Below are positions 44,202 through 52,834 of a stretch of DNA of 64,000 nucleotides, one piece after another. The stretch is from NCBI GenBank assembly GCA_965198825.1, contig CBDAQB010000001.1:1054001-1118000 (forward strand), read 5' to 3'. The position numbers and the translations under genes are program-made. The DNA is from BOG-908 sp965198825 (lineage in GTDB: Bacteria > Pseudomonadota > Alphaproteobacteria > Acetobacterales > Acetobacteraceae). A model generated the notes under the pieces. The model searched no databases. It worked only from the letters and a program-made list of their open reading frames with translations, and was not told where the DNA came from. Each line of letters opens with the position of its first letter. Position 1 is the first letter of the stretch.

Positions 44202-44501
44202 ATGAGCGTCAGCGATATCGAAGGGGCCCTACGCCCAAAGCTCGGCCAGATGTCAGAACTCGGCGCCACCGTCAAAGTCGATTTCGGCACCGACCATTTG
44301 TTCATCGACGGCACCCAATCGCCCGCTACGCTTACCCACGCGGACGAGGATGCCGCCTGCACGCTCAGCATCAGCGCCGACGATTTGCAGAAAATCCTCG
44401 ACGGCGAGCTGGATGCGACCATGGCCTTCATGACCGGCAAGCTGAAGGTGAAGGGTTCGACGAACGTCGCCATGAAGCTGGCGGGTTTGCTGAAGTCGTA
44501 G
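44202..44501 (+). CDS. SCP2 sterol-binding-domain protein
   Basis: A 99-residue single SCP2 domain. Typical stretches are GATVKVDFGTDHLFIDGTQS, DAACTLSISADDLQKILDGE and LDATMAFMTGKLKVKGSTNV ending in AMKLAGLLKS, which is the standard end of the fold. Stand-alone SCP2 proteins are thought to bind hydrophobic ligands such as acyl chains or sterol/hopanoid-like lipids. It is convergent with the HpnL-like gene across a palindromic repeat; no functional link is proven. Confidence 0.92.
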   Translation: MSVSDIEGALRPKLGQMSELGATVKVDFGTDHLFIDGTQSPATLTHADEDAACTLSISADDLQKILDGELDATMAFMTGKLKVKGSTNVAMKLAGLLKS

Positions 44502-44502
44502 G

Positions 44503-44634
44503 AAGGAAGGAGTTCTTTTTTGAAAAAAAGAACCAAAAAACTTTTGCGAATTTGGGCCGCGCCGACGCAAGTGCCGGGCCTAAAGTGGTAAAAGTTTTTT
44601 GGTTCTTTTTTTCAAAAAAGAAGACCTTCCTTTC
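44503..44634 (+). repeat. Nested-palindrome element, copy 9 (whole, mismatched right arm)
   Basis: The left arm is G-type. The right arm begins as G-type (GGTTCTTTTTTT) but ends as C-type (AAAAAAGAAGACC), so its basal pair is a G-G mismatch, the only clear exception to pairing at that position. The loop is AATTTGGGCCGCGCCGACGC. It lies between the convergent SCP2 and HpnL-like genes. Confidence 0.88.
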
Positions 44635-44638
44635 TCCT

Positions 44639-45592
44639 TCAAACCCGCACCACCACCCGCCGCCCAGCCTGATAAGCCAACAGCGCAGGCGCCCCGATCG
44701 CCACCTCCCGCAGCCGCTTCAACACCGACAGCGCCAGCGCGTCGGTCACTGAAATGCCGAACAGCCCTGCCACCAGCACGAACCCGCCTTCCTGAATGCC
44801 CACCGCCCCCGGCACCGCAAATCCCGCACTGCGCGCCGCCATGCCCAGGCTCTCGATCACGAACGCATCCACCGCACTCACCGGATGCCCGAGCCATGCG
44901 AGCGCCACCCACACTTCCGCCCCGCCCAGCGCCCACCCGACCGTGTGAAGCGTCACTGCGCCGGCCAGCGCGCGCGGCCGCCTTTGCAGGCGCATCAGCT
45001 CGTCGTGCAACCCGCGCATCGACCAGCTCGAGAACACCGAACCCTTGCTCGCCAGGAACGCGACCCCTTGTTCGACCAGGCGCGCGAGCCCGGCCCTTTG
45101 CGCGACGATGAAGCCCGCCAGCCCAGCCGCGAGCAGCACCGACCCGCTGAGAATCCATCCTGTCCAGGCGTGGTCGGCGCGCAGATCGAGCAGAACGGCG
45201 ATGCCCATGAGCGTAAAAACCAGCTGTGCCGCGGCTTCCAACGTCAGATCCAGGATGATGCCCGCGGTCGCCTGAACAGGCGCCAGTCCGGCGCGTATCA
45301 GAAGCCGGACGCCCGCCACCTGTCCGCCGATCTGCGCCGTCGGCAGCATTGTATTCACCCCCTCGCGTATCCAGCGGATGCGGAACATGCCCGCCCGCGA
45401 CACCGCCCGCGCGCCCATTCCGGTGCGCCACGCCTGCGCGGAGAGGAACAGCTGGCAGCAATGGATCGCGCCCATGAACGGCAGCGCCCAGCCGGCCCGC
45501 AGAAGCGCGCGGCCGATATCGTCGAGCCCCACACTTGCCAGAATCCAGGCAAGCGCGGCGGCGCCGACCGCGAATGCGATCAGGGCACGCAT
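44639..45592 (-). CDS. Flippase-like membrane protein, HpnL-like
   Basis: A 317-residue protein with about eight membrane segments and the lysylphosphatidylglycerol-synthase-type membrane domain. Characteristic stretches are RAGWALPFMGAIHCCQLFLS, the conserved REGVNTMLPTAQIGGQVAGV and FAVPGAVGIQEGGFVLVAGL. The last two match HpnL, a membrane protein encoded in hopanoid gene clusters, and other lipid flippase-like proteins. Hopanoid biosynthesis genes themselves are not nearby, so HpnL is a proposal. A NodS-like methyltransferase gene lies upstream on the same strand (21 bases). Confidence 0.78.
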   Translation of the reverse strand: MRALIAFAVGAAALAWILASVGLDDIGRALLRAGWALPFMGAIHCCQLFLSAQAWRTGMGARAVSRAGMFRIRWIREGVNTMLPTAQIGGQVAGVRLLIRAGLAPVQATAGIILDLTLEAAAQLVFTLMGIAVLLDLRADHAWTGWILSGSVLLAAGLAGFIVAQRAGLARLVEQGVAFLASKGSVFSSWSMRGLHDELMRLQRRPRALAGAVTLHTVGWALGGAEVWVALAWLGHPVSAVDAFVIESLGMAARSAGFAVPGAVGIQEGGFVLVAGLFGISVTDALALSVLKRLREVAIGAPALLAYQAGRRVVVRV

Positions 45593-45613
45593 AATGGCGA
45601 TCTTTCCGTCCGC

Positions 45614-46318
45614 TTAGGCGCCGGTCAGAAGCGATGCCAGATAGAACGGCCGCCTGTGCTCGCTCACCAGAGAGAGCCGCGGCGACCAGGCGAACGCGTC
45701 ATGGATGCGGCGCGAAAGCCGGCTGTCCTTGTCGGCCGAGAAGAAGAAATGGTTCGCCATCAAACAAATGCCCCCTGGCGCCAGCAGGTCTGCCACCCGG
45801 CAGGCCACGGCTTTGAGGCTCATGTCGTCGACGTCGTCCATGTAGTAAAGGGTGTCCGCAATGACGACGAGGTCGAAGCTTCCGTTCAGCGATTCGGGGA
45901 GTTTCGTCACATCCCCCTGCGCGAAACGCAGGCCATGTCTCCCGTTCGCCTGCAGGGTCGCCCTATCCACCGCTGACTGAGCGATGTCCACCCCGAGAAC
46001 GTCGTCCGACACAGCAGTCAGCGCCTGGGTGAGCACGCCGACGCCACTGCCGATGTCGAGCGCCCGCTCAAAACGGCGCCCCTTCGGCAGCAGCGAAATC
46101 AAGGTCTGATATTTGAGGTTCTGATAGCGGTAGCGCCGGTCGGCCGAGGCCCACGGGTCCGGCCCTTCGCTATACGCAGCCTCGAACGCCGCCCGACCAC
46201 CATCGACACTGCGGGTGCGGGCGATCGCCGCATCGGTCCTAGCGCTCTTCAGGAACAAAAAGATGTCGCGGGGAGACATGAACAGCCACCGGCTTAGGGC
46301 TCCAGCGTCAGCTCGCAT
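45614..46318 (-). CDS. NodS-like SAM-dependent methyltransferase
   Basis: About 234 residues. The N-terminal part has FEAAYSEGPDPWASADRRYR and YQNLKYQTLISLLPKG, the opening of NodS-type methyltransferases. The class I SAM motif is ALDIGSGVGVLTQAL, then VLGVDIAQSAVDRA and the post-motif SFDLVVIADTLYYM. The substrate is unknown. ATG 46318 is chosen because AGGAAG lies 10 bases upstream; ATG 46279 is an alternative. It precedes the HpnL-like gene on the same strand. Confidence 0.78.
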   Translation of the reverse strand: MRADAGALSRWLFMSPRDIFLFLKSARTDAAIARTRSVDGGRAAFEAAYSEGPDPWASADRRYRYQNLKYQTLISLLPKGRRFERALDIGSGVGVLTQALTAVSDDVLGVDIAQSAVDRATLQANGRHGLRFAQGDVTKLPESLNGSFDLVVIADTLYYMDDVDDMSLKAVACRVADLLAPGGICLMANHFFFSADKDSRLSRRIHDAFAWSPRLSLVSEHRRPFYLASLLTGA

Positions 46319-46424
46319 GCAAATCAACGCTTCCTGAGCGACAGCCGGAGAATTCACGACTCTGTGATGCCTACGATGGCACAGAGGAGCAGGCTTGACC
46401 ACCCATCAAGCAACAGCTGGGACG

Positions 46425-47369
46425 TTATGCAGCGAAACGATCCAGCGCAGCTAGCAGCACGCGGCGTATGCCGGGTTCGCTCCAGGCATGGCCGGCATCG
46501 GGTATCATGTGGAAATCCGCCTCCGGCCAGGCGCGGTGCAGATCCCATGCCGTGCGCGCGGGCGTGCATACATCATAGCGCCCCTGCACGATCACCGCGG
46601 GAATGTCGCGCAGCCGATGCGCCTCCGCGATGAGTTGTCCTTCGGCAAAGAAACCCTCGTTGACGAAGTAGTGGTTCTCGATGCGCGCAAAAGCGAGCGC
46701 ATAGGCATCGTCCGAAGCCTGCGCTGCATAATCCGCATTATGGAGCAGCGTGATGGTGCTGTGTTCCCAGACGCTCCAGGCGAGTGCAGCCCGAAGCTGA
46801 ACGGCTGGATCGGGATCGACGAGCCGGCGCCGATACGCCGCCATCAAATCGCCCCGCTCATCCTCCGGTATCGGTGCAAGGTATCCCTCCCACGCGTCGG
46901 GGAACAGCCAGGACGCTCCCTCCTGATAAAACCAGAGCAGCTCGGACCGCCGCAGCGTGAAGATGCCGCGCAGAACAAGGGCGCTGACACGTGACGGATG
47001 CCTCTCTGCGTAGGCCAATGCCAGCGTGCTTCCCCACGAGCCGCCGAACACCAGCCATTTCTCCGCTCCCATCAACACGCGGAGCCGCTCGATATCCTCC
47101 ACCAGATGCCACGTCGTATTATCTTCCAGGCTCGCATGCGGCGTGGACCGCCCGCATCCACGCTGATCGAAAAGCAGCGCATGGTAACGCGCCGGATCGA
47201 ACAGCCGCCGATGCTCGACACTGCACCCGCCGCCCGGACCGCCATGCAGAAACACCGCAGGTGCTCCCGCCGGATTTCCACATTTCTCCCAGTAGATCCG
47301 GTGTCCGTCAGCCTCCAGAAACCCGGTTTCGTAAGGCTCGATCGGCAGAAGGAGCGTCTCGTAATCCAT
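46425..47369 (-). CDS. pip: Proline iminopeptidase (family S33)
   Basis: A 314-residue cytoplasmic aminopeptidase releasing N-terminal proline. HGGPGGGCS (42-50) is the oxyanion region, the nucleophile is Ser111 in GGSWGSTLALAYAERHP, the acid is in VQGRYDVCTP, and the His is in DAGHAWSEPGI. DQRGCGRSTPHASLEDNTTW is the classical S33 motif. ATG 47369 is preferred to an overlapping upstream TTG. It is 28 bases downstream of xerC on the same strand. Confidence 0.94.
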   Translation of the reverse strand: MDYETLLLPIEPYETGFLEADGHRIYWEKCGNPAGAPAVFLHGGPGGGCSVEHRRLFDPARYHALLFDQRGCGRSTPHASLEDNTTWHLVEDIERLRVLMGAEKWLVFGGSWGSTLALAYAERHPSRVSALVLRGIFTLRRSELLWFYQEGASWLFPDAWEGYLAPIPEDERGDLMAAYRRRLVDPDPAVQLRAALAWSVWEHSTITLLHNADYAAQASDDAYALAFARIENHYFVNEGFFAEGQLIAEAHRLRDIPAVIVQGRYDVCTPARTAWDLHRAWPEADFHMIPDAGHAWSEPGIRRVLLAALDRFAA

Positions 47370-47397
47370 CAACCGAACCCCTTCAGAGCATGCACCA

Positions 47398-48321
47398 TCA
47401 GCGCCCCGAGCGAGGATGCGTCGCCTTCCAGGTTGCCATCAACTGCACCTCATCCACCGCCGTATAGCGCTGCGTCGTGGACAAGCTCGCATGGCCCAGC
47501 AGATCCTGGATCGAACGCAAATCCGCGCCACCCGCCAACAAATGCGTCGCGAAGGAATGCCGCAACGCGTGCGGCGTCGCGTGCTCCGGCAATCCGTTCA
47601 GCGCACGATAAGCCCGCATCGTTCGCTGCGCGACAGCCGGATTTAACCGCTCGCCCCGAACCCCGATGAACAATGGCGCCGACCCATCAGCCCGTCCGGG
47701 ATGCATCGCCAGCAAATCCGCCACCGTCGCCGCCACCTCCGGCAAAACCGGAACCAGCCGCTCCTTGCTCCCCTTGCCAACCACCCGAAGCGGCCGCCCG
47801 GACACCGGCGCATCCCGAACGTCGAGCGCCAAAGCCTCCGCAATACGCAAGCCGCAACCGTAAAGCAGCGTGAACAACGCCGTGTCGCGCGCGCGTGCGA
47901 AAGCCGCATGGCTCCTCGCATCATCGGTCACCTCGCCGATGTCACGCGCCACCCCCATCGCCTGCGCCGAATCCAAAGCACGCGGTAATCCCGGCCGAAC
48001 TTTCGGCGACCCGATCATCCCCGCCACCGGATTATCCATCCCGTACCGCCGCGCCAGAAAACGGAAGAAACTGCGAACCGCCGAAAGCCGGCGCGCCCTC
48101 GTCCTGTTCCCAAGCCCGTCACGCGCGCCCTGCGCCAGCCACGCGCGCAGATCCGCCTCACGCAATGCGGCGAGATCGGCAAGCGTCGGTTGCTCGCCTA
48201 GATGCTCGGTGAGGAATGCCAGGAAGTTTGCGATGTCGTGGTCGTAGGCGATGACCGTGAGCGGGGAGGCTCGCTTCTCGGAGGTTAGCCAGGCGGAGAA
48301 ATCCGCAGCGGCAGGAAGCAT
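47398..48321 (-). CDS. xerC: Tyrosine recombinase XerC
   Basis: A 307-residue site-specific recombinase. The N-terminal SAM-like DNA-binding domain covers about 1-100. The catalytic set is Arg159 (GCGLRIAEAL), the Lys in GKGSKERLVP, His251-Arg254 (HALRHSFATH), His277 (LGHASLSTTQ) and Tyr286 (QRYTAVD). It resolves chromosome dimers at dif with XerD. It is preceded by a DUF484 gene on the same strand, as in many proteobacteria, but the two are separated by a palindromic repeat. ATG 48321 has no Shine-Dalgarno, since the repeat edge lies just upstream. Confidence 0.95.
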   Translation of the reverse strand: MLPAAADFSAWLTSEKRASPLTVIAYDHDIANFLAFLTEHLGEQPTLADLAALREADLRAWLAQGARDGLGNRTRARRLSAVRSFFRFLARRYGMDNPVAGMIGSPKVRPGLPRALDSAQAMGVARDIGEVTDDARSHAAFARARDTALFTLLYGCGLRIAEALALDVRDAPVSGRPLRVVGKGSKERLVPVLPEVAATVADLLAMHPGRADGSAPLFIGVRGERLNPAVAQRTMRAYRALNGLPEHATPHALRHSFATHLLAGGADLRSIQDLLGHASLSTTQRYTAVDEVQLMATWKATHPRSGR

Positions 48322-48323
48322 TA

Positions 48324-48449
48324 GGCAAGGACTTCTTTTTTGAAAAAAAGAAGCAAAAAACTTTTGAACCTATGGGCCGGGCTTGTGCTCACGCCGGGCC
48401 TGAGAACGCAAAAAGTTTTTGGTTCTTTTTTCAAAAAGAACTTGCTTCC
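48324..48449 (+). repeat. Nested-palindrome element, copy 10 (whole), between DUF484 and xerC
   Basis: The left arm is C-type and the right arm G-type, slightly shortened (GTTCTTTTTTCAAAAAGAAC). The loop has TATGGGCCGGGCTTGTGCTC and GCCGGGCCTGAG. It separates two minus-strand genes that usually form an operon and overlaps the end of the DUF484 gene by about 19 bases. Confidence 0.9.
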
Positions 48450-49102
48450 TGCCTGAGCAACGCAGAAATGACGCTCCCCAGAAACGCAAAAGACTGCGTC
48501 CCCTGCGAGTTGGGCAAGGTCGTCGGATCACGGCTGACCAAGGCGAGCAAGGCCGGCCGCCCGTGCTCGAGGCGCACCAGCACATCCCGCTCTGCCAGCA
48601 GCGCCGCCTCGGCATGCAGCAGTAGCGCGTCGGCCGGCCGGTCACGCACCACGACGGCGCGCCCCGACAACAGAAGCTTCACCGCACCCGGCGGAAGGCT
48701 GCGCCACCTCGGCGCAAACCCCTCGAAGCACAGCGCAGCCGCGTCGACGCCCAACGTCCCCGGCAAAACATCGGAGACATATTCCGCGACATCGCCGGCC
48801 TGGAGCAGCCCTACGACAGCCGCCTGTATGCGCTCGCTGACACCCGCGGCCGCCCGCCCCGCCTGCAGAACGCTGGAAGCCTGGCCTTGCATATCCCGCG
48901 CATGCGCGCGCTCGGCGCGCAGCATCGCCGCCATATGGTCGGCGAACGGTTCACCGTGTACGCGTGCGGGCGGCTCCAGCACGCGATAGAGTTCGGGCCG
49001 CTCGGCAAGATACGTCGGATGCGCACGCAAAAATGCGGCAACACTCTCCGGGTCGGGTCGCTCGGTGCGGGGAGCAGCGTTCGTCACTGAGGCAGGATAC
49101 AT
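48431..49102 (-). CDS. DUF484-family protein
   Basis: About 223 residues. The N-terminal DPESVAAFLRAHPTYLAERP is the family's standard opening. A coiled region (LRAERAHARDMQGQASSVLQ) follows, then a GAF-like C-terminal domain (LLLHAEAALLAERDVLVRLE, FLGSVISALLRQ). DUF484 genes lie upstream of xerC in many proteobacteria; the function is unknown. Start at ATG 49102; GTG 49087 is possible. The last residues are encoded within the edge of the palindromic repeat. The start region is only about 8 bases from the divergent priA start. Confidence 0.83.
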   Translation of the reverse strand: MYPASVTNAAPRTERPDPESVAAFLRAHPTYLAERPELYRVLEPPARVHGEPFADHMAAMLRAERAHARDMQGQASSVLQAGRAAAGVSERIQAAVVGLLQAGDVAEYVSDVLPGTLGVDAAALCFEGFAPRWRSLPPGAVKLLLSGRAVVVRDRPADALLLHAEAALLAERDVLVRLEHGRPALLALVSRDPTTLPNSQGTQSFAFLGSVISALLRQEASSF

Positions 49103-49110
49103 TAGACGGC

Positions 49111-51327
49111 GTGCCGCATGAACCTCTGATTGCAACCGACGGTGACTTTCCCTTGGCCGCGGCTGTCACCCGAGTTCCAGTGCTGCTGCCCTATCCGTTC
49201 GCCGGCCCCTTCGACTACGCCGTTCCCCCCGGAATGCATCTGTCACCTGGCGACTTGGTCCTGGTGCCTTTGAACCGTCGCCAGGAAGCCGGCGTGGTCT
49301 GGGATGAGCCGAGCGGCCCGCCCGTCGCCGACTCAAAGCTGAAGCCGGTCACCGCCAGGCTCGACGCGCCGCCCATGCCCGCCGCCCTCCGCCGCTTCGT
49401 CGACTGGGTCGCCGGCTACACGCTGGCCGCTCCTGGCGAAGTGCTCGCCATGGCGCTCCGTGTGAACGCGCTGTCGCCCCCGGTCGCCCCGCTCGGCTGG
49501 CAGCGCGCCATCCATCCTCCCGACGCGCGGCTGACGCCTGCACGCAAGCGCGCCATCGCCGTCATGGCAGACGGTGCCCCCCGAACCGCTGGCGACCTTG
49601 CCCGCCTCGCGAACATTGGACCAAGCGTCATACGCGGCATGGCGGACGCCGGCCTGCTCATGCCCGCCTTCGTGCCCCAGCCTCTCCCGTTCCAACCGCC
49701 AGATCCCGCCCACCGCGGACCTGTCCTCTCGGCCGACCAGGCGGAGATCGCCGAGGAACTCGCGGCAGCGGTCACGGCGCGAACTTTCGGCGTCACCCTG
49801 CTCGACGGCGTCACCGGCTCCGGCAAGACCGAGGTCTATCTCGAAGCCGTCGCCGCCTGCATCGCTGCCGGACGCCAGGCGCTCATTCTGCTTCCCGAAA
49901 TCGCCCTCTCGGCGCAGTTCCTGTCCCGCTTCGAACGTCGCTTCGGCACCGCCCCCGCGCTCTGGCATTCCGACCTCGGCTCACGCGTCAGGCGCATCAC
50001 CTGGCGCGCCGTTGCCCTGGGCGAAGCGCAGGTCGTGGTCGGCGCCCGCTCCGCCCTCTTTCTGCCTTTCCCCGATCTCGGCCTGGTCGTCGTGGACGAG
50101 GAGCACGAAACCGCCTTCAAACAGGAGGACGGCGTCATCTACCACGCCCGAGACATGGCAGTGGTTCGCGCCCGCCTTTCAGACGGGCCCGCCATCCTGG
50201 TCTCCGCCACCCCCAGTCTGGAAACCCTGGCCAACGCCGAAGCCGGCCGCTACCGCCATCTCCGCCTCGCCCACCGCCACGCCGGCGCGTCTCTCCCCGC
50301 CGTCGCCGCCATCGACATGCGCATCTCGCCGCCTGAGCGAGGCAAGTTCCTCTCGCCGACGCTGATCCAGGCTATCGAGCAAACCATCGGCGCCGGCGAG
50401 CAGGCCATGCTCTTCCTGAACCGCCGCGGCTACGCCCCGCTCACCCTCTGCCGTGCCTGCGGCCACCGCCTGCAATGCCCGAACTGCACCGCCTGGCTCG
50501 TCGAGCACCGCGCGCTGAAGCGCCTCGCCTGCCACCATTGCGGACACACGGAAGCCGTGCCGCCTGAATGCCCGCTCTGCCACGCGGAAGGCACGCTCGC
50601 CCCCATCGGCCCAGGCGTGGAGCGCATCACCGAGGAAGCCGACGCGCTGTTTCCGAACGCGCGCCGCCTGGTCATGGCCAGCGACACCATGCCCGGCCCG
50701 AACGCGGCCGCCGAAGCCGCCCGTTCCATCGAGGCACGCGAAGTGGACCTCATTATCGGCACCCAGATCGTTGCCAAGGGCTGGCACTTCCCGCACCTCA
50801 CACTCGTGGGCGTCGTGGACGCCGATTTGGGCCTCGCCGGTGGCGATCTCCGCGCCGCCGAACGCACCGTCCAGCTTCTCCACCAGGTCGCCGGAAGGGC
50901 AGGGCGCGCCGAAGCCCCTGGCCGTGTCCTCCTGCAAACCTTCTCCCCCGAACACCCCGTCATGCAGGCGCTCATAGCGGGCGACCTCGCGGCCTTCTTC
51001 GCCCACGAAGCGGATGCAAGGCGCCCAGGCAACTGGCCTCCCTACGGCCGCCTCGCCGCGCTCATCGTCAGCGCCGACACCGCCAACGACGCCGATCTCG
51101 CCGCCCGCGACCTGGGCCAAGCCGCTCCCCACGGCGAAGGCATCGTCGTCCTGGGCCCCGCCCCAGCGCCGCTCGCCATCCTGAGAGGCCGCCACCGCCG
51201 CCGCCTTCTCCTCAAAACCCGACGCGAAATCGCTGTCCAACCCCTGCTGCGCGAGTGGCTATCCCAGGTGGCCGTCCCCAGAGGCGTCCGCGTGGACGTG
51301 GACGTGGACCCCGTCTCCTTCCTCTAA
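49111..51327 (+). CDS. priA: Primosomal protein N', replication restart helicase PriA
   Basis: A 738-residue superfamily 2 helicase that restarts collapsed replication forks. The N-terminal DNA-binding domain opens with AAAVTRVPVLLPYPFAGPFD. Walker A is GVTGSGKTEVY (233-243) and motif II is VVDEEHETAFKQEDG. The zinc-binding cysteines are in CRACGHRLQCPNCTAWL and CHHCGHTEAVPPECPLC. VAGRAGRAEAPGRVLLQTFS is a late helicase motif. The start is GTG 49111, since upstream codons are not PriA-like. It lies just before atpH, a common alphaproteobacterial arrangement. Confidence 0.95.
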   Translation: MPHEPLIATDGDFPLAAAVTRVPVLLPYPFAGPFDYAVPPGMHLSPGDLVLVPLNRRQEAGVVWDEPSGPPVADSKLKPVTARLDAPPMPAALRRFVDWVAGYTLAAPGEVLAMALRVNALSPPVAPLGWQRAIHPPDARLTPARKRAIAVMADGAPRTAGDLARLANIGPSVIRGMADAGLLMPAFVPQPLPFQPPDPAHRGPVLSADQAEIAEELAAAVTARTFGVTLLDGVTGSGKTEVYLEAVAACIAAGRQALILLPEIALSAQFLSRFERRFGTAPALWHSDLGSRVRRITWRAVALGEAQVVVGARSALFLPFPDLGLVVVDEEHETAFKQEDGVIYHARDMAVVRARLSDGPAILVSATPSLETLANAEAGRYRHLRLAHRHAGASLPAVAAIDMRISPPERGKFLSPTLIQAIEQTIGAGEQAMLFLNRRGYAPLTLCRACGHRLQCPNCTAWLVEHRALKRLACHHCGHTEAVPPECPLCHAEGTLAPIGPGVERITEEADALFPNARRLVMASDTMPGPNAAAEAARSIEAREVDLIIGTQIVAKGWHFPHLTLVGVVDADLGLAGGDLRAAERTVQLLHQVAGRAGRAEAPGRVLLQTFSPEHPVMQALIAGDLAAFFAHEADARRPGNWPPYGRLAALIVSADTANDADLAARDLGQAAPHGEGIVVLGPAPAPLAILRGRHRRRLLLKTRREIAVQPLLREWLSQVAVPRGVRVDVDVDPVSFL

Positions 51328-51338
51328 CCCCCACCCGT

Positions 51339-51373
51339 CATTGCGAGTCGCCACGTGACGGCGGAGCAATCCC
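51339..51373. repeat. Dispersed ATTGCGAG...GCAATCC repeat
   Basis: CATTGCGAGTCGCCACGTGA followed by CGGCGGAGCAATCCC resembles the ATTGCGAG-gcgaagcgaagCAATCC sequence found between genes in many unrelated bacteria. It is an imperfect hairpin (ATTGC/GCAAT). It lies just after priA and may help end its transcript. Confidence 0.6.
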
Positions 51374-51419
51374 GAGCAGGTGCCCTCTTCATCCAAGTCG
51401 GCGGTGGGGCAATATTCTA

Positions 51420-51559
51420 AGATCAGCCACGAAGACACGGAGGGCACGGAGTTACACTAAGAATGCCAAGCAAAAACGACGGCGATCGAGAGCGGGATAG
51501 CGCTTCAGGCTCCATCCCTCCGTGAACCTCCGTGGCCTTTGTGTCTTCGTGTTTGATCT
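51420..51559. repeat. Inverted pair of CACGAAGACAC-type dispersed repeats
   Basis: The left arm AGATCAGCCACGAAGACACG, continuing GAGGGCACGGAG, is the inverse of the right arm at 51516-51559 (CCTCCGTGGCCTTTGTGTCT, then TCGTGTTTGATCT). About 65 bases lie between them. Sequences of the CCACGAAGACACGAAGG kind recur between genes in many phyla and have no known function. The structure could fold into one large hairpin between priA and the stress-type gene. Confidence 0.65.
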
Positions 51560-51607
51560 TAAGAACCGCGCCTCAGCATCCCGGAATAACCATCAGAAGG
51601 AGCACGC

Positions 51608-52114
51608 TCAGATAGAAGGATCCCCAGCAGCAGGCGAAGGCGGCAAGCCAGTCACCTGATCCGCCGCATAAGTATGCACCCGCCCAACGGAAGCAGGCGC
51701 CGGCGTAGAAGGCGCCGTCCACCCGGAGGCGCGCCACTCCTGCTGCCGAGCATTGAAATCGAGCGGATTGGTGCTCTCCAGCAGCGCAATCATCCGGTCC
51801 CGCGCGACAGCCGGCGGCGACATCGTCAAGATGGCATGCCCGCGCAGCAGCCCCTCGCCAAACAGCTCATGATGATGCGGCGGCGCAAACGCCATCATGT
51901 CCTTCAATTTGCCCCAAAAACTCTTGTTCTCGAACGCTGTACTCTCGGTAACACGCACATCGTCTGCCGAAGCCGCGCGAGACATCTGCACCTCGTCAGG
52001 CTCCACGCCTGATTTGATCAGAGTCACACGTGCCGCCTCGGCATCCGCCTCGGTTTCATAAATGGCCACCAGATGGTGCACCGATGCGTCAGTCCCGTCC
52101 GCTTCGTGGTTCAT
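51608..52114 (-). CDS. General-stress-type (YsnF/DUF1269-like) small protein
   Basis: A 168-residue protein from ATG 52114 with GGAG 8 bases upstream. The core HHLVAIYETEADAEAARVTL IK is an alpha/beta segment seen in general stress proteins, followed by the charged segment KSFWGKLKDMMAFAPPHHHE and GHAILTMSPPAVARDRMIAL. A proline-rich end follows. The role is unknown; similar proteins are induced by stress. It is divergent from the atp operon and convergent with priA. Confidence 0.65.
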   Translation of the reverse strand: MNHEADGTDASVHHLVAIYETEADAEAARVTLIKSGVEPDEVQMSRAASADDVRVTESTAFENKSFWGKLKDMMAFAPPHHHELFGEGLLRGHAILTMSPPAVARDRMIALLESTNPLDFNARQQEWRASGWTAPSTPAPASVGRVHTYAADQVTGLPPSPAAGDPSI

Positions 52115-52264
52115 GAGAAGGCTCCAAGATGACGTCCAGACCGCCCGGACAGAGTGAAACCCTGCTAACCTCCCATCCCTTCGGCGAGTTGCCACCCCCA
52201 GACCCCCATGCTATGCGCCGCCGCGTCGGCCAAGGCCGGATTTCAATCCTTTAGGAAGTGGATA

Positions 52265-52834
52265 GTGGCCTCAGGCGGCACAACAGTTTCTCACGGCGGC
52301 GGCCTGGCCGACCGGTATGCGGCAGCCCTTTACGGCCTCGCCGACGAAACACGGGTTCTCGACGACACCGTTTGGCAGATGCAGGGTCTGCGCGAAGTCA
52401 TCGACACGACGCCGGATTTCCGCCGCCTTATCGAAAGCCCGCTGATCGACATCAAGCAAGGCCTGGCAGCAGTGCGCGCCGTTCTCGAGCAGCAGCGCTT
52501 CTCGCCCACCGTCGTTCGCTTCGTCTCCGTGGTCGCGGCAAATCGCCGCCTGCGCTCTCTTCCCGCGATCGTTCGCGCCTTCGAGGCGCTGGTCGCCGAG
52601 AAGCGCGGCGTCGTCACCGCGCACGTCTCGACCGCCCACGCGCTCACCGACCTCCAGCGCGAACAGCTCCGCGCCCGCCTCATCGAGGCCGGCTATGGCC
52701 GCGTCAATATCGAAGAGCAGGTCGATCCCGGCCTGCTCGGCGGATTGGTGGTGCGCATCGGCGCCCGCCTGTTCGACAGCAGCATCAAATCGCGCTTGCA
52801 GCGCCTATCATTCGCCATGAAGGGGAACGCCTGA
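52265..52834 (+). CDS. atpH: ATP synthase F1 delta subunit
   Basis: A 189-residue subunit that joins the catalytic F1 head to the peripheral stalk. GLADRYAAALYGLADETRVL is the N-terminal helical-bundle opening, SPTVVRFVSVVAANRRLRSL the conserved middle and VDPGLLGGLVVRIGARLFDS the C-terminal motif (DPxLxGGxxxxxGxxxxD). GTG 52265 has AGGAAG 7 bases upstream. It is the first gene of the atpHAGDC operon and overlaps the atpA start by one base (TGATG). Confidence 0.94.
   Translation: MASGGTTVSHGGGLADRYAAALYGLADETRVLDDTVWQMQGLREVIDTTPDFRRLIESPLIDIKQGLAAVRAVLEQQRFSPTVVRFVSVVAANRRLRSLPAIVRAFEALVAEKRGVVTAHVSTAHALTDLQREQLRARLIEAGYGRVNIEEQVDPGLLGGLVVRIGARLFDSSIKSRLQRLSFAMKGNA

Noticed and set aside
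44504..44640. Short frames with FFKKE, KKNQKTF or SFLLLFFKKE inside the palindromic elements
   Set aside because: The same peptide appears at every copy because the DNA repeat is conserved; there is no independent sign of coding.
52258..52833. N-terminal extension of the atpA frame upstream to 52258
   Set aside because: It lies wholly over atpH in another frame, is Arg/Pro-rich, and atpA has a clear coupled ATG at 52834.
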